Shown here in pieces: positions 63,055-64,000 of a stretch of DNA of 64,000 nt. How positions within the stretch are numbered: the stretch's first letter is position 1; the number at the start of each line of letters is the position of its first letter. Under the pieces are notes generated by a model. It made no database searches, was not told the origin of the DNA, and worked only from the letters and a program-made list of their open reading frames with translations. The position numbers and the translations under genes are program-made. Source of the stretch: Rhodovulum sp. ES.010 (GTDB taxonomy: Bacteria; Pseudomonadota; Alphaproteobacteria; Rhodobacterales; Rhodobacteraceae); NCBI RefSeq assembly GCF_900142935.1, contig NZ_FSRS01000001.1:196001-260000 (forward strand). Direction: 5' to 3'.

Positions 63055-63801
63055 CTAGCGCACCGCCTCGATCGGACCCTCCGCGCGGCCGTGGATGAAT
63101 TGCTGCAAGTAGGGGTCGGGGGCGACGTCCATGTCCTTGACCGGTCCGGTCCACTGAATCACGCCGTCATGGAGCATGGCCACATCGTCGGCGATCGCGC
63201 GCACGCTGGCCATGTCGTGGGTGATGGTCATGGCGGTGGCGCCCATCTCGACCACGATCTCGCGGATCAACTCGTTGATGACGCCGGCCATGATCGGGTC
63301 GAGGCCGGTCGTGGGTTCGTCGAAGAAGATGATCTCCGGTTCCGCGGCGATGGCGCGGGCCAGCCCGACGCGTTTCTGCATGCCACCGGAGAGTTCGGCG
63401 GGGAAGAGGTCGGCCACCTCCGCCTTCAGGCCGACGCGGCGCAGCTTTTCCACCGCGATCTCGCGGGCCTCGGCCTTGGGCCGCTTCTCCGCGCCCCTCA
63501 GCAGGCGGAACGCCACGTTCTGCCAGACGGTGAGCGAGTCGAAGAGCGCGCCGCCCTGAAACAGCATCCCGAAGCGCGCGAGGAAAGCGTCCCGGTCGAC
63601 GCGGGTGACGTCCTGCCCGTCGATCAGAATCTGGCCGGCGTCGGGCTTCACAAGCCCGAGAATGCATTTCAGCAGAACCGATTTGCCGGTGCCCGAGCCG
63701 CCGATGATCACCATGCTCTCGCCCCTGGGCACGGTCAGGTCGATGCCCCTGAGCACCCGGTTCGCGCCGAACGCCTTGTGGATGCCCGACAGCGCGATCA
63801 T
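63055..63801 (-). CDS. mlaF: Phospholipid transport ATPase MlaF
   Basis: A 248-residue ABC ATPase of the Mla lipid-trafficking system, which maintains outer-membrane asymmetry. Walker A GGSGTGKSV, LSGGMQKRVGLARAI and IIFFDEPTTGLDPIMAGVINELI match MlaF closely. Its start overlaps the end of mlaE (ATGA-type, 63798-63801). Confidence 0.9.
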   Translation of the reverse strand: MIALSGIHKAFGANRVLRGIDLTVPRGESMVIIGGSGTGKSVLLKCILGLVKPDAGQILIDGQDVTRVDRDAFLARFGMLFQGGALFDSLTVWQNVAFRLLRGAEKRPKAEAREIAVEKLRRVGLKAEVADLFPAELSGGMQKRVGLARAIAAEPEIIFFDEPTTGLDPIMAGVINELIREIVVEMGATAMTITHDMASVRAIADDVAMLHDGVIQWTGPVKDMDVAPDPYLQQFIHGRAEGPIEAVR

Positions 63802-64000
63802 GCCGAGAAGAACAGTTCGGTCAGCAGGTAGTTCGCCGCGAGGATCAGAACGGACGCGGTGACCACCGCCTGTTTCGTGGCGCGGCCCACGCCCTGCGCC
63901 CCGCGCCCCGAATTCATCCCGAAATAGCAGCCCACCAGCGCGATCAAGAAGCCGAAGACCGCGCCCTTTATGAGGCCCGAGGTCACGTCCCAGAGTTCGA
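63798..64000 (-). CDS. mlaE: Phospholipid transport permease MlaE (partial)
   Basis: The C-terminal 67 codons or so of MlaE; the gene continues beyond the window. ELWDVTSGLIKGAVFGFLIALVGCYFGMNSGRGAQGVGRATKQAVVTASVLILAANYLLTELFF is the conserved MlaE/YrbE end, with an amphipathic helix, a GxxxG-like turn and the last membrane segment. It pairs with MlaF. Confidence 0.9.
   Translation of the reverse strand, partial: ELWDVTSGLIKGAVFGFLIALVGCYFGMNSGRGAQGVGRATKQAVVTASVLILAANYLLTELFFSA

Overview
The window is GC-rich, densely packed DNA from an alphaproteobacterium, most likely a marine or halophilic member of the Rhodobacterales. The sox gene order, the ectABC-ask operon preceded by a marR-type gene, the phn layout and a VPLPA-type C-terminal sorting signal all point that way. 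The species cannot be named from the sequence. No rRNA, tRNA, CRISPR array, transposase or phage gene was recognised.

Layout. 1-8.3 kb: the tail of a CoA-transferase gene, then a probable operon behind an FNR-type box. It holds phosphoenolpyruvate synthase (with an apparent 1-base frameshift), an acetyl/acyl-CoA ligase, a fused E1 alpha-beta 2-oxoacid dehydrogenase, its E2, an acyl carrier protein and a small K+-channel-like protein. 8.5-12.1 kb: a YnjBCD-type ABC importer on the minus strand. 12.3-16.9 kb: ectoine biosynthesis (ectABC-ask, minus strand) and a divergent MarR regulator, with a clear operator/promoter between them. 17.0-19.0 kb: clpP-clpX. 19.6-22.0 kb: a transmembrane chemoreceptor and a small secreted sensor-like protein.

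22.1-36.9 kb: a thiosulfate/sulfide oxidation locus. Leftward run soxS, a GlcG/HbpS-like gene, soxR, soxT and a DUF1624 gene. Rightward run soxVWXYZA, a terminator, then soxBCD. A cytoplasmic chemoreceptor on the opposite strand separates soxD from soxEF. Electrons from thiosulfate would pass through SoxYZ/SoxAX/SoxB/SoxCD, and those from sulfide through SoxEF. SoxV, SoxS and SoxW would keep the periplasmic thiols reduced, and SoxR would sense (per)sulfide.

37-53 kb: a small HTH protein, a flavin reductase, then a phosphonate locus. It holds phnCDE1E2 uptake, a hexapeptide acetyltransferase, phnM, phnF, the C-P lyase core phnGHIJKL, phnN, a 2H-phosphoesterase-like DUF1045 gene and a second phnM. 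Unusually, phnI and phnJ are separated by two tiny antisense genes encoding related hydrophobic proteins that share a PDR-x2-GPGGW-x-IDT motif. This is the least explained item in the window.

53-64 kb: mostly housekeeping genes on the minus strand. These are surE-pcm-nlpD, an SDR gene, purF, a Hint-domain protein, cvpA, radA, a PqiA-like protein, mlaF and partial mlaE, with one plus-strand secreted VPLPA-CTERM protein. A short intergenic repeat (CTTCTTGGCnnnAATACTC) occurs three times, with a fourth degenerate copy. A second 20-base repeat flanks the ynjBCD operon.
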